NCBI GenBank assembly: GCA_963812075.1
Contig: CAWETN010000018.1
Span: 62,001 to 126,000 of the forward strand
DNA length: 64,000 nt
Direction of reading: 5' to 3'
DNA from: JAMXLO01 sp963812075
GTDB lineage: Bacteria > Pseudomonadota > Alphaproteobacteria > Acetobacterales > Acetobacteraceae
Under the pieces are notes generated by a model. That model saw only the letters and a program-made list of their open reading frames with translations. It was not told the DNA's origin and did no database searches. The translations under genes were made by a program, and so were the position numbers. Positions within the stretch are counted from its first letter, which is position 1. Every line of letters begins with the position of its first letter. Below, one piece after another: positions 1-10,005 of the stretch.

Positions 1-2
1 TT

Positions 3-1037
3 GCTCTGTTCGCACTGTTCCTGCTCGCGCTGGTGCTGCACACGCTGTTCGACCGGCTGACCTCCTACACCTCCGAAGCGACCTTGCAGGCGCCCGTGGT
101 CGGGGTCGCGCCGAATGCCTCCGGCACCATCATTGCTGTCTCGGTGCGCGATAATCAGCCGGTGCGCGTCGGGGACCTGCTGTTCCGCATCGACCCGCAA
201 CGGTTCGATGCCGCGGTCAAGCAGGCCGAGGCGAATCTGAGCGACGCCGTGCAGCGCGTCGGCGCCAGCACCGCCGCGCTGGAGGCAGCGGCGGCCAAGG
301 TCAGCGATGCCAATGGCAACCTGACCAACGAGAGGGCGCAGACCCAGCGCATCCTTATGCTCGCCAGGACCGACGATGCGTCGCATGCCCAGGCGGATGT
401 CGCGCGTGCCAAAGTTGTGACCGCGGAAGCGGCGGTGCAGGCGGCCGAGGCCAGCTTGGAGGAGGCGCGCCGGAGGCTTGGTCCCACCAACCAGGACAAC
501 CCGCAGATCAAGCTGGCGCTGGCGCAGTATCAGCGCGCGCTGATCGACCGCAACGACGCCGACGTGAAAGCGCCGATCGACGGCAGGGTGACCAACACGG
601 TGCTGGCGCCCGGACAGTATGCCTCGGCCGGGCACACTGTAGTTACGATCGTAGATACCGAGGCGGGCTGGATCGTCGCCAACCTGCCGGAGAACACCCT
701 GGGCAACATCAAGATCGGCGACCCGGTGCTGATCACCTTCAACGTGGAACCCGGGCGTATCGTTGACGGCCGCGTCGGCAGCATGGCTCCGGGTGTGTCG
801 CAGTCGGTGGCGAGCGCGTTGGAAGGGCCGCTCCCGTACGTGACGCAGCGGCGCCAGTGGCTGCGCGAGGTGCAGCGCATCCCGGCCCGCATTGAACTCC
901 TGCGGCAGAATGAGATTCCCACTTTCCGCGTCGGCTCGCGCGCCAACGTTGTTGTGGTGACCGACAAGGCCGGATTCATCGCCGCGCTCGGCCGTGCGTG
1001 GCTGTCGCTGGTCTCGGTCGCCGACTATGTCTTCTGA
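3..1037 (+). CDS. HlyD/EmrA-type membrane fusion protein (5' end outside window)
   Basis: Periplasmic adaptor of an efflux pump, linking an inner-membrane transporter to the outer membrane. The frame is open from base 3, and the first codons encode a hydrophobic segment (ALFALFLLALVL), so the true start lies upstream. A lipoyl/barrel-sandwich half follows (QAPVVGVAPNASGTI), then an Ala/Glu-rich coiled coil of roughly 90 residues, the second half-motif KAPIDGRVTN and a beta-barrel. The C-terminal extension (ALGRAWLSLV) is usual for AaeA-like adaptors paired with DUF2955/FUSC proteins. The stop overlaps the start of exactly such a gene, which supports one transcript. The substrate is unknown; aromatic acids are typical for this subfamily. 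Confidence 0.85.
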   Translation, partial: ALFALFLLALVLHTLFDRLTSYTSEATLQAPVVGVAPNASGTIIAVSVRDNQPVRVGDLLFRIDPQRFDAAVKQAEANLSDAVQRVGASTAALEAAAAKVSDANGNLTNERAQTQRILMLARTDDASHAQADVARAKVVTAEAAVQAAEASLEEARRRLGPTNQDNPQIKLALAQYQRALIDRNDADVKAPIDGRVTNTVLAPGQYASAGHTVVTIVDTEAGWIVANLPENTLGNIKIGDPVLITFNVEPGRIVDGRVGSMAPGVSQSVASALEGPLPYVTQRRQWLREVQRIPARIELLRQNEIPTFRVGSRANVVVVTDKAGFIAALGRAWLSLVSVADYVF

Positions 1038-2011
1038 AGCTCGCCGCGGCCTGCGCATTGCGCTCTGCTTCACCGCAGCCTTCGTGCTGGCCGAGCTGCT
1101 GCGCCTCGACCTTCAGCTCACCTTTATCGGCGCCCCTCGTCGCGGGATCGCTGGCGGCCGGCCCGGCCGCGGGCTTGCCGCAACGCGTCGCTTGCCGTCA
1201 TCGCCTGGCTGCTCGTCGCGGCGGCCGGCTATGCGCTGCAGTTCCTGGCGCGCGAGCCTGTGGTGCTGTGCCTGCTCACCCTTGGGTGTTTTATTGCGGG
1301 TTCCGCATGTTCGAGGACCCGCACCGGGCGACCATCGGCCTGGTGCTGCTGATGGTGTTCGCGATCGTGCCACAGACGCTGATCAAGGGCCCGAGCTCGC
1401 CAGCGACCTCGCTTTCTGGTTCGGAACGAACTTCGCCATCGCGGCTCGCTGCGACTGGGCGACACGGCTCGTGCTGCCGGACCGGGTGCCGGTCGCACCG
1501 ACGACCCGTCCACCGCAGGTTGCGCCGCTGGTCGCCGCGGCGGCGCTGCTGCTGGCGGTCATCCTGACCGCGACGCTGCAACCGCCGGCACCCGGCGCAG
1601 TAATGATCGGCATCATCATCGTTCTGCGGGCCGATGGCGAGACGGCGGCGAGCGTAATCGTGATCGCTTCGTCGCGGCGGTGCTGGGGGTGCGACGGCGG
1701 TCGTCGTGTGGGAGGTCCTGTGGCTTGCTCCCAGCCTGCCGGTGCTCGCCACCGTGATACTGCTCGCCGCCTGGCCGTTCGCGGCCCGGATGGCCGCGGG
1801 AGGGCCGGGTGCCGGATTGGCGACGAAGTCGCTCAACGTGCTGGCGATCCTGATGGGCGAGGGGTTCTCGGTGTTCTACCCGGACGCCGACGACCGGGTG
1901 TGGACCCGTCTGGCCGGCGTGACGCTCGGTCTGGGCTACGTGGCGCTGGTGATTGCATTCAACCGTTGGGCCAGCACCCGGCGCAGCGCCTCGCCGCTTC
2001 GCGCGGCATGA
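1027..2011 (+). CDS. DUF2955 (FUSC-like) inner-membrane efflux protein, frameshifted
   Basis: Polytopic membrane component expected to work with the preceding HlyD adaptor. The ATG at 1027 overlaps the adaptor's stop. The reading frame must be switched several times (near 1130, 1200, 1290, 1390 and 1650-1700) to recover a continuous protein. The fragments are clear: MSSEARRGLRIALCF at the start, VFYCGFRMFEDPHRATIG in the middle, IIIVLRADGETAASV, and a last segment from LATKSLNVLAILMGEGF to the stop at 2011. Restored length is about 328 residues, normal for DUF2955. The changes are single-base and the sequence between them is well conserved in character, so sequence error is as likely as a true pseudogene. 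Confidence 0.7.
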
Positions 2012-2358
2012 GCGCCGCGATGCGCGATCATCCGCTGCGGCCCGCCCAGCTCCGACGACGCTTCCTGAGGGCGCTGTGGCAAGAACTGCGCGTCATCTGG
2101 CCGATTGTGTCCGCGCTGCTGGTTCTGCAGCTCGGCCTCGGCATGATCATCGGCGTCATGGAACGCTGGCCACTCGGCAGCTCGGCGTATTTCACCTTCG
2201 TCACGGGGCTCACCATCGGCTTTGGCGATCTGGTGCCGACGCGTCTCGTCACCCGGCTGCTGTCGGTGGTGATCGGGATCATCGGCATCCTGCAGACGGG
2301 CCTTGTCGCCGCGGTCGGGGTTCGTGCGCTGCAGGCCAGCAACGCGAAATCGGAGTGA
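2008..2358 (+). CDS. Two-TM potassium channel-like protein
   Basis: Small 116-residue inner-membrane protein of the ion-channel (Ion_trans_2) type. Two hydrophobic helices (about residues 31-50 and 84-106) flank a pore loop with the filter TIGFGD at residues 69-74, a variant of the K+ channel TVGYGD signature. There is no cytoplasmic RCK/TrkA-N domain, so it is the minimal pore module. The ATG at 2008 overlaps the stop of the DUF2955 gene in an ATGA arrangement, so it is probably translationally coupled to the efflux pair. K+ conduction is inferred from the filter; the role beside an efflux pump is unknown. Confidence 0.8.
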   Translation: MSAAMRDHPLRPAQLRRRFLRALWQELRVIWPIVSALLVLQLGLGMIIGVMERWPLGSSAYFTFVTGLTIGFGDLVPTRLVTRLLSVVIGIIGILQTGLVAAVGVRALQASNAKSE

Positions 2359-2367
2359 TCGCCGCAC

Positions 2368-3384
2368 ATGATCCGCATCCGCCGCAGGGCCTGGCTTGCG
2401 TCGCTCGCCGCCACCGTTGCCGCGTTACCGGCGCAGGCGGCCGATCCGCTGCGCCTAGGACTGCTGCATACGCTGTCGCCGGCGCCGTTCTACATCGCGC
2501 AGGAGCGCGGCTATTTCCGCGACGCGGACATCGCGCTGACTTTTCGCTTCTTCGAGGCGGCACAGCCGATCGCGGCGGCCGCCGTGTCCGGCGACATCGA
2601 CGTCGGCGTCACCGCGTTGACCGGCGGCTTCTTCAACCTGGCTGAGAAGGGCACGCTGAAGGTGATCGGCGGGGGGCTGCACGAACGGCGAGGCTATGAG
2701 GGGTCCGCTATCCTGGTGTCGAAGCAGGCCTACGCCGCCGGCCTGACGACGCCCGCGAAACTCGCCGGCCACAGCTTCGCCATCACGCAGTACGGCTCGT
2801 CGTTCCACTACATGCTGGGCCGCATCGCCGAGGCCGAACACTTCGACGTCGCGGGCGTGACGCTGCGTCCGGTGCAGCAGATCGCTAATATGCTCGCTGC
2901 GGTCGCCAGCGAGCAGGTGGACGCGACGATCGCCATCGCATCGATGGCGAAGCCGCTGGCGGCATCCGGGCAGGCGCACATCATCGGCTGGGTCGGCGAC
3001 ATCGTGCCGTACCAGATCACCGCGGTGTTCACCACGGCGCGGATGGTCGAGCAGAAGCCCGACCTGCTGCGTCGCCTCGCACAAGCGTATCAGCGCGGCG
3101 TCGCCGACTATCGCGAGGCGTTCCTGCGGCTCGATGCGCAGGGCCGGCCGATCGTCGATGCGACGACCGATGCGGCGATTCCGCAGATCACGAAATACGT
3201 GTTCACCGGCGATCCGGATGCGCGCGACAAGATCCTCGCCGGCATCGGCTACTACGACGAGGGTGGCGCGCTCGACGTCGCCGACGTCGTCGCCCAGCTG
3301 CAGTGGTTCCGGGCACAGGGCCTGGTGAAGGGCGACGCCGATCCGCAGTCGCTGATCGACACGCGTTTCCTGCCGATGCGATGA
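2368..3384 (+). CDS. ABC transporter substrate-binding protein, NMT1/SsuA-like
   Basis: Periplasmic solute receptor for a nitrate/sulfonate/taurine-type importer. The protein has 338 residues. A Tat-like or Sec signal peptide (RIRRRAWLASLAATVAA, predicted cleavage after AQA near residue 25) is followed by the family start LRLGLLHTLSPAPFYIAQERGYF. Later come GDIDVGVTALTGGFF and the lobe-2 segment QVDATIAIASMAKPL. It starts 9 bases after the channel gene and overlaps the ATPase gene by ATGA, so SBP and ATPase are co-translated. The ligand cannot be named. The nearby amidohydrolase suggests an organic substrate that is hydrolysed after uptake. Confidence 0.88.
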   Translation: MIRIRRRAWLASLAATVAALPAQAADPLRLGLLHTLSPAPFYIAQERGYFRDADIALTFRFFEAAQPIAAAAVSGDIDVGVTALTGGFFNLAEKGTLKVIGGGLHERRGYEGSAILVSKQAYAAGLTTPAKLAGHSFAITQYGSSFHYMLGRIAEAEHFDVAGVTLRPVQQIANMLAAVASEQVDATIAIASMAKPLAASGQAHIIGWVGDIVPYQITAVFTTARMVEQKPDLLRRLAQAYQRGVADYREAFLRLDAQGRPIVDATTDAAIPQITKYVFTGDPDARDKILAGIGYYDEGGALDVADVVAQLQWFRAQGLVKGDADPQSLIDTRFLPMR

Positions 3385-4157
3385 GCGCCGGCCTGCGGCT
3401 CGAGCTGCGCGGCATATGCCATGCGTATGGCGGGCTGTCGGTACTCGAGGACGTCAGCCTGACCGCCGAACCCGGCAACGTCATGGTGCTGATCGGTCCC
3501 TCCGGCTGCGGCAAGTCGACGCTGCTTGGTATCATGGGCGGATTGCTGGCGCCGGCGGCAGGCGAGGTCCGTTGCGAGGGCGAGGTTGCGGACGATTGCC
3601 TCAACGCCTTCACCTACGTGTTCCAGGATTTCGCGCTGCTGCCGTGGCGCACCGTCGCCGGGAACATCGCGCTGGCGCTGGAGGGGCGCCTGTCGCGTGC
3701 CGCATGCAGCGCCCGTGTCGCCGAAGTGCTTGCGCTGACCGGACTGGGCGATTTCGCCGGCGCCTGGCCGCGGCAGCTGTCGGGTGGGATGCGCCAGCGC
3801 GTCGGCATCGCCCGCGCGCTGGCGGTGCGGCCGGCCTGTCTGTTGCTGGACGAGCCGCTGTCGGCGCTGGATGCGCAGACGCGCGGACTGCTGTTGGACG
3901 AGTTCGCCGCGCTGATCGCGCGCGCCGGAACTACCACGATCTATGTCACGCATAACCTCGCCGAGGCGGTGCGGCTTGGCCAGCAGGTCGTCGTGCTGTC
4001 GCGGCGCCCGGGACGCGTGCGCGCGGTCCGTCGCATCGATCGGCCACTCGCCGGACGCGCGGCGACGGATCCCGATCTGGCGACGATGGAGGCAGAGCTG
4101 TGGCGGCTGATCCGCGACGACGCCGTGGCGGCCGAGCGCGACATCGCACAGGCTTGA
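3381..4157 (+). CDS. ABC transporter ATP-binding protein, SsuB/TauB-like
   Basis: Cytoplasmic ATPase energising the importer whose receptor lies just upstream. The 258-residue protein has Walker A GPSGCGKST (39-47), a Q-loop in YVFQDFALLPWR (79-90), signature LSGGMRQR (133-140), Walker B LLLDEP (154-159) and the switch histidine in YVTHNLAEA (H191). The FALLPWRT stretch is typical of the nitrate/sulfonate subfamily. The start is the ATG overlapping the SBP stop; longer upstream readings would run through the SBP gene. The matching permease is not adjacent: an amidohydrolase gene lies between. Confidence 0.92.
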   Translation: MSAGLRLELRGICHAYGGLSVLEDVSLTAEPGNVMVLIGPSGCGKSTLLGIMGGLLAPAAGEVRCEGEVADDCLNAFTYVFQDFALLPWRTVAGNIALALEGRLSRAACSARVAEVLALTGLGDFAGAWPRQLSGGMRQRVGIARALAVRPACLLLDEPLSALDAQTRGLLLDEFAALIARAGTTTIYVTHNLAEAVRLGQQVVVLSRRPGRVRAVRRIDRPLAGRAATDPDLATMEAELWRLIRDDAVAAERDIAQA

Positions 4158-4365
4158 GAGGCCGCCCGTCGTTCGTCGGGCTGCCCCTTCGGTGCGCGCT
4201 TTACGCAGTGCCGTCCATGCCGGGGCGGCGACCATCCGGCGAACCGACACTGCCGGGAAGAGGGCCAATAACGCAACCCGATGCGGCGATCGCTTCCGAG
4301 CCGGGCCATTCCCAGCCCGGCCGAAGGCGTTCTAGCTTCCTCGAACGCAACCGGAGGAAGCGGCG

Positions 4366-5411
4366 ATGAGCGGCACTCATGAGCAGCAGGCCTATCCGCA
4401 TCCGCACGTCAACGAGGCGTGGCTGGGCCGAATTGCGCGAGGACATTCTCGAACCCGCAACTGCCGATCGTCGATGCGCACCACCATCTGTGGGAGCGCA
4501 ACGGACGTCTACCTGCTGGACGAACTGCGCGCCGATCTCGCGTCCGGCCACAACGTGCGGGCGACGGTATTCATCCAGTGCGGCTTCGCCTATCGCACGG
4601 ATGGACCGCCGGAACTGCGGCCGGTCGGCGAGACCGAGTACGTCGCCGCCGTCGCGCGCGACAGGCCGAAGCGGCCGGCGTGCGCGCCTGCGCCGGCATC
4701 GTCGGCTACTGCGACTTCCGCCTGGGCGAGCCGATCGACGCGGTGCTGGAGGCGCACATCGACGCCGGGGGCGGCCGCTTCAAGGGCATCCGCCAGAGCG
4801 CCGGCTGGGATGCCGGCGATCGTCATGACGACGGCCACGCCGGCGCCGCAGCATCTGCTGATGGACCCGGCGTTCCGCGTCGGACTGGGACGGCTGCGGC
4901 GGTTCGGCCTGTCGTACGAGTGCTCGCTGTATCATCCGCAACTGCCGGAGCTGATCGATCTGGCGCGCGCGTTTCCGGATCAGCCGATCTGCGCCAACCA
5001 CTGCGGCGGTTCGATCGGCATCGGCCCGTATCGCGCGCGTCCCGGACCGAGACATTCGCCAACTGGCGGCGTGATCTGCGCGAGCTGGCGAAGTGCCCCA
5101 ACGTGGTGCTGAAGCTCGGTGGCCAGGCGATGACGATCCGCGGCTTCGACTTCCACGAGGAGCCGCTGCCGCCGTCCTCCGGCGAACTCGCAGCGGCGTG
5201 GCGGCCCGTTCATGGAGACCTGCATCGAAGCGTTCGGCGCCGACCGCTGCATGTTCGAGAGCAACTTCCCGGTGGACAAGGGAATGTGCAGCTACCCCGT
5301 GGTGTGGAACGCGTTCAAGCGCCTGGCGCACCGGATGTTCCGACGACCGAGAAGGCGGCGCTGTTCCACGGCACGGCGGCGCGCTTCTACCGGTTGGGCG
5401 ACATCACCTGA
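4366..5411 (+). CDS. Amidohydrolase-2 family metal-dependent hydrolase, frameshifted
   Basis: TIM-barrel hydrolase (amidohydrolase_2 type), probably acting on the product of the surrounding ABC importer. A good Shine-Dalgarno (GGAGGAAG) precedes the ATG at 4366. The metal motif DAHHHLWE is near residue 36. Later blocks are GGGRFKGIR, SLYHPQLPELIDLARAFPDQP and CMFESNFPVDKG, and the end is GTAARFYRLGD. The protein falls in all three frames. Extra bases are apparent near 4427 (G), 4454 (C), 4508 (T) and 5203 (C), with others near 4665, 4815, 5040 and 5335. The restored protein closely parallels the intact gene at 34976-36055, which serves as a template. It sits between the ATPase and permease genes of the importer. 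Confidence 0.75.
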
Positions 5412-5414
5412 CGC

Positions 5415-6208
5415 ATGCGCCAGCTTGCGGGCGGCGTGGCGTTCCGCGGCGGCGGCTTCGCGCCGCGCAACCTGCCGCTGGCCGGTGCCGCACGCTGCTG
5501 GGCCTGGTCGCGCTATGGCAGCTCGGCGATTCGCTGCGGCGCGATCTCCGACGCTGTTCCTGCCCGCGCCGGCGAACATCGCGGTGGCGCTGTATCACCT
5601 GACGATCAGCGGCGAGCTGTGGAAGCACCTGTCGGCGTCGCTGGCGCGACTGGCGATCGGCTGGACCGTCGGCACGGTGTTCGGCATCGGCCTTGGCCTT
5701 TGCGTGGGGCTGTCGTCGCTGCTGCGCTCGCCGGGCATGGCGGTGGTCTCGGCGCTGTTCCCGATCCCGAAGATCGCGCTGGTGCCGCTGTTCATCATCT
5801 GGTTCGGCATCGGCGAGGGCTCGAAGATCGCCACGCTGGCGTTCGGCGTGTTCTTCCCGACGGTGATCGCCACCGCCGGCGCGGTGGACAACGTGCCGCG
5901 CTCGCTGATCCGCATGGCGCAGAGCTTCGGCGCTGTCGCGCGCGGCGATCGTGCGCAAGGTGGTGCTGCCGGCGGCGCTGCCGGCGATCCTCAACAGCTT
6001 CCGCGTCACCTCGTCGATCGCGATCGTGCTGCTGGTCGCGGCCGAGATGATCGGCGCGGACCGCGGCATCGGCGCCTTCGTGCTGTCGGCCGGCAATCTG
6101 TACGACACCGACAACCTGCTGGCCGGCATCGTCGTGTTGTCGCTGCTCGGGCTTGCGGTATCGTGGCTGATCGGCTGCGCGGAGCGGCTGCTGCTGGCCT
6201 GGCGATGA
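5415..6208 (+). CDS. ABC transporter permease, SsuC/TauC-like, frameshifted
   Basis: Inner-membrane channel subunit of the importer encoded from 2368. The core reads cleanly from about 5560 to 5935, starting LFLPAPANIAVALYHLT and including FPIPKIALVPLFIIWFGIGEGSK. It continues in another frame after about 5945 with the EAA-loop region VRKVVLPAALPAILNSFR and the last helices, ending LLLAWR. The N-terminal segment (TLLGLVALWQLGDSL) lies in a third frame. At least two single-base shifts (near 5550 and 5943) and probably one more near 5490 must be corrected. Five to six helices are expected in about 265 residues. It completes the SBP-ATPase-permease set. Confidence 0.78.
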
Positions 6209-6224
6209 CCACGGAGACAGTGCC

Positions 6225-7263
6225 ATGCAACGGATCGATCTGCGCTCGGACACGGTGACGCTGCCCACCGATGCGATGCGCGCGGCGATGGCGAGCGCGC
6301 CGGTGGGCGACGACCAGTATGGCGAGGACCCGACCGTGCGCGCGCTGCAGGAGCGCATCGCCGGCCTGCTGGGCAAGGAGGCGGCGGTGTTCGTGCCCAG
6401 CGGCACGATGGCGAACCAGATCGGGTCTGAAGCTGCTGACGCGTCCCGGCGACGATGTGATCGTCGGCGACGAGGCGCATATCGTCTGGCACGAGTTCGG
6501 GCGCGGCGGCGGCGAATTCCGGCGTGCAGTTCACCGTGGTCGGACGCGGCGGGCTGTTCACCGCGGCGGACCTGCGCGCGGCGTTACAAGCCGCCGGGCC
6601 ACATCATCTTTCCGCCGACCACGCTGGTGGCGGTGGAGAACACGCACAACCGCGGCGGCGGCGTGGTGTTCCCGCAGGACGATGCGGTGGCGATCTGCGC
6701 CGCGGCGCGCGAGCTTGGCGTGGCGACCTATCTCGATGGCGCGCGCCTGTTCAACACCGCGGTCGCCACCGGGCGGTCGCTGGCGGAACTGGCGGCGCCG
6801 TTCGACGTGGTGTCGGTGGCGTTGTCGAAGGGACTGGGCTGCCCGGTCGGCAGCCTGATCGCCGGGCGCGCGGCCGACATGACGCGCGCGGTGCGGGCGC
6901 GGCGGATGTTCGGCGGCGCGATGCGCCAGTCCGGCATCCTCGCCGCGGCCGGGCTGTACGCGCTCGACAACAACATCGAGCGGCTGGCCGAGGACCATGC
7001 CAACGCGCGGATCATCGCCGAACGCGTGGCGGATACGCGCGCCGAGATCGATCTGGCGACGGTGCAGAGCAACATCGTGATCTTCCGGGTGCCCGAGCCG
7101 CTGCCGGACGCCGCCGACGGTGGTGCGGCGCGCGCAGGAGCAGGGCGTGCTGGTCTCGGCGTTCGCGGCGCGCACGGTGCGCGCGGTGACGCATCTGAAC
7201 GTGGATGCGGCGCAGTGCCGGCGCGCCGCGGACGTGCTGGCGCAGGCGATCAGCCAATCTTAA
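6225..7263 (+). CDS. ltaE: Low-specificity threonine aldolase, frameshifted
   Basis: PLP enzyme cleaving L-threonine or L-allo-threonine to glycine and acetaldehyde. The start RSDTVTLPTDAMRAAM is diagnostic. GTMANQ, VENTHNRGGG and DGARLFN follow, and the PLP lysine is in VALSKGLGCPVGS. The ending (AQEQGVLVSAFAARTVRAVTHL to AQAISQS) lies in another frame from the start. Shifts are seen near 6425 (extra T), 6515 (extra C), 6590 and 7125 (extra G). The restored length of about 345 residues is normal. It follows the permease gene by 16 bases on the same strand and may be its last operon member. Confidence 0.82.
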
Positions 7264-7306
7264 TCGTCCGGCCGCAGAGTGGGCGCTCCCGCCGTGGAGA
7301 CCGCCC

Positions 7307-8042
7307 ATGCGCCTGCTCGGACTCGACTTCGCCGATCTGACGGCAGCCGACGCGGCGGCATGGCTGGCACGGCGGCCGGCGTCGGCGCCGTTCGGCTATG
7401 TGACGACGCCGAACGCCGATCATCTGGTGCGGCTGCATCGCCGGCCGGATCTGCGGCCGCTGTACGAAGGCGCCATGCTGCGGCTGCTGGATTCCCGCGT
7501 GGTTGCGCTGGCGGCGCGGCTGCTCGGGCTGCCGACGCCGCACGTCGCGCCTGGCAGCGATCTCACCGCGCTCCTGCTCGCCAGCCATCTACAGGCGGAG
7601 GAGCGCATCACCATCGTCGGCCTGTCTCCCGCGTGGCTGCCGTCGCTGGTGGCGCGCTGCCGGCCTGACCGCACCGGCACATTTCGATCCGCCGCGCGGC
7701 TTCGAGCGCGATCCCGCCACGCTGCGTGCCGCGGTGGACTTCGTCGTGGCGCATCCGGCGCGCTTCACGTTCCTCGCGGTCGGTTCGCCGCGGCAGGAGA
7801 TGCTCGCCGCGGCCATCGAGGCGACGGGCCGTGCCACCGGCGTCGGGCTCTGCATCGGCGCAAGCCTGGAGTTCATCGCCGGCGCGCAGCCGCGCGCGCC
7901 CGGCTGGATGCAGCGCACCGGCCTGGAATGGCTGCACCGGCTTGGCCGCGATCCGTTGCGGATGGCGCGACGCTACCTGGTGGACAGTCCGGCGATCTTG
8001 CCGATGCTGCTGCAAGAGCGCCTGGCACCCGAGAGCGGTTGA
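7307..8042 (+). CDS. WecG/TagA/CpsF family glycosyltransferase, one frameshift
   Basis: Transfers a sugar to a polyprenyl-linked acceptor in surface-polysaccharide or lipid-linked glycan synthesis. The N-terminal half shows FGYVTTPNADHLVRL, and the C-terminal half has the family signature AVGSPRQEMLA and GVGLCIGASLEFIAG, ending near a cationic helix (GLEWLHRLGRDPLRMARRY). The two halves lie in different frames; the switch falls near 7660-7680. The restored protein is about 245 residues, the family norm. It converges with the glycosyltransferase genes on the other strand. With the sugar-phosphate transferase and GtrA genes it marks this as a glycan assembly locus. Confidence 0.82.
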
Positions 8043-8064
8043 CGCGTTGCGCCCGACAGAACGC

Positions 8065-9003
8065 TCAGCGCGTCGCCGGTGCACCGTATCGTTGCGGCGA
8101 ATGTATGCAAGCGAGGCGGCCGAACGCGGCCGTGCGGCGATACAAGATGACATGCCGACCGCGGCGCGCAGGGCATGCAGTGTCTGTGGCAGCAGGCCGT
8201 TCCGTGCCCCCTTGAGCAGGTAGAACGCGATGCGCGGCAACAGCGGCAGCCACCGATGCGCCCCATTTGCGTTCGATGTAGAGCCGGTTGCGCACGAAGT
8301 GGAACCAGCGCGAGCCCGACCAGGTGACGCGCCGCTCGGGGCAGACCTTGTGGCGCACGGCGATGTCGCCGCGGTAGCGGATGCGCCAGCCGCGCTCGAT
8401 GGCGCGCAGGCAGAAGTCGAGCTCCTCCCAGCAGAAGAACAGCGCCTCGTCGTAGCCGTCCCATGCCGGCACGCCGTATCGCATGCCCGGCACCGACGAA
8501 GGTGACGGCATCGAAGCCCTCTGGGCACGGGGCAGAAGGCTGCGCGGATAGCCCCAGGACGACAGGTCGTCGTCGTCGCGTGTGTGCAGCAGGATGCGGC
8601 AGCCGATGGCGGCGAGCGTGGGGTCGGCGTCCAGTGCGGCGACGGCGCGGGCGAGTGTGGTGGGGTCGGCGAACTCCGCGTCGTTGTCGAGTCCGAAGAT
8701 GACGCGGCCATGCCCCAGCGCCGAACCGCGATTGCGCCCGCCGGCGACGCCGTGGTTGCGTCGAGCGCGACGCAGGGTCGCGTCCGGCCGCCCGGCGACT
8801 TCGGCCGCCAGGCGGGCCAGGGTCTGCGGGCTGTGATCCCTGGTCGACGACGAAGACGTGGCGCGACACGCCCGGTCTGCGCCAGGGCCGAGCGGATCGC
8901 CGCGACGGTCTCCTCCGCGCGATCGAGCGACAGGATCACCACGTCGGCGTCGTACGTGTCGTCTGGCGGCGCCGGCCGCGCCCGCCACGGTGCGCGTCGT
9001 CAT
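8065..9003 (-). CDS. Family 2 glycosyltransferase (rhamnosyltransferase-like), frameshifted
   Basis: Cytoplasmic GT-A fold transferase, second of two adjacent family 2 genes. Fragments include DADVVILSLDRAEETV at the start, FVVDQGS, NRGSALGHGRVIFGLDNDAEF with the DND metal site, and FFCWEELDFCLRAIERGWRIRY, typical of the acceptor side. The end (YLLKGARNGLLPQTLHALRAA) is in yet another frame. At least four shifts are needed (near 8960, 8870, 8850 and 8500). The exact C-terminus is uncertain; 8065 is the stop of one frame. The presumed ATG at 9003 is in frame with the upstream glycosyltransferase, with no stop between them in the sequence as given. Confidence 0.65.
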   Translation of the reverse strand: MTTRTVAGAAGAARRHVRRRRGDPVARSRGGDRRGDPLGPGADRACRATSSSSTRDHSPQTLARLAAEVAGRPDATLRRARRNHGVAGGRNRGSALGHGRVIFGLDNDAEFADPTTLARAVAALDADPTLAAIGCRILLHTRDDDDLSSWGYPRSLLPRAQRASMPSPSSVPGMRYGVPAWDGYDEALFFCWEELDFCLRAIERGWRIRYRGDIAVRHKVCPERRVTWSGSRWFHFVRNRLYIERKWGASVAAAVAAHRVLPAQGGTERPAATDTACPARRGRHVILYRRTAAFGRLACIHSPQRYGAPATR

Positions 9004-9978
9004 CGCTCCGCTGCCGATCGCTGGGATCGACAGATAGGCCAGGTGCTTCAGCTCCTTGCGTCCGCGCGCCACCTGCTCGAGCACGAGGCCGCAGACGAAT
9101 GCCAGCGACGATGCGAGGATCAATCCGGTCGCCAGCAGCGCCGTGGGCAACCGCGGCACCAGGCCGCTGCGCAGGAATTCCAGCACCACCGGCGCCGCCA
9201 GGCCGAGGCCAGCGACGAACAACGTCACGCCGGCCAGACCGAAGAATTGCAGTGGGCGTTCCTGCTTCACCAGCATCATGATGGTGTGGAGGATCCGCAG
9301 CCCGTCGGAGACCGTGTGCAGCTTCGATCGCGATCCCGCGGCGCGGCTGCGATAGCGGGTCGGCAGCTCGCCGATCGGCATGTTCAGTCCCAGCGCGTGA
9401 ATGGTGAACTCCGTCTCGGTCTCGAAACCGGACGAGAGCGCAGGAAACGACTTGACGAAGCGCCGGCTGAATACGCGGTAGCCGGAGAGCACGTCGCTGA
9501 CCCGATTGCCGAACGCGCGGCACACCAATGCAGTGAGGATGCGGTTGCCGATGCGATGGCCGCGCCGGTAGGCTTCCTGTCCGCAGGGCAGCCGGCTGGC
9601 GGTGACCATGTCGAGCTGGTTCTCGATCAGCAGCCGCACCATCGCGGGTGCGGCAGCCGGATCGTAGGTGTCGTCGCCATCGACCAGCAGATAGATATCC
9701 GCCTCCACGTCGGCGAACATGCGGCGCACCACGTGCCCTTTGCCTTGCAGGGCCTCGCTGCGCACGCCGGCGCCAGCGGTCATCGCGGCCAGGCGCGTGT
9801 GATCGCACGAGTTGTTGTCGTACACCAGGATCGCGGCGTCCGGCAGGCTGGCGCGAAATCCGGCGACCACCTTGGCGACGGCGGTTTCCTCATTATGGCA
9901 CGGGATCAGGACGGCGATGCGGTAGCCGACCTGCCGGCTGAGTCGCTCGGGTCCGCGCAACGGACGAGTGTGCAGCAT
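9001..9978 (-). CDS. Family 2 glycosyltransferase with C-terminal membrane helices (DPM1/GtrB-like)
   Basis: Probably transfers a sugar to or from polyprenyl phosphate at the inner membrane. It opens with IAVLIPCHNEETAVAKVV, has the DGDDTYD metal motif and LSGYRVFSRRFVKSFP, then SRAAGSRSKLHT. Two helices follow (FFGLAGVTLFVAGLGLA and ALLATGLILASSLAFVCGL) and a basic end RGRKELKHLAYL. About 325 residues is usual. The start could be the ATG at 9978, the GTG at 9984 (10 bases after a GGAGG) or the ATG at 10002. No stop separates it from the next glycosyltransferase, so either a stop was lost to an indel or the two are fused. Confidence 0.8.
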
Positions 9979-10005
9979 GGTCACGCAGCCACCGCCTCCC
10001 ATGCG

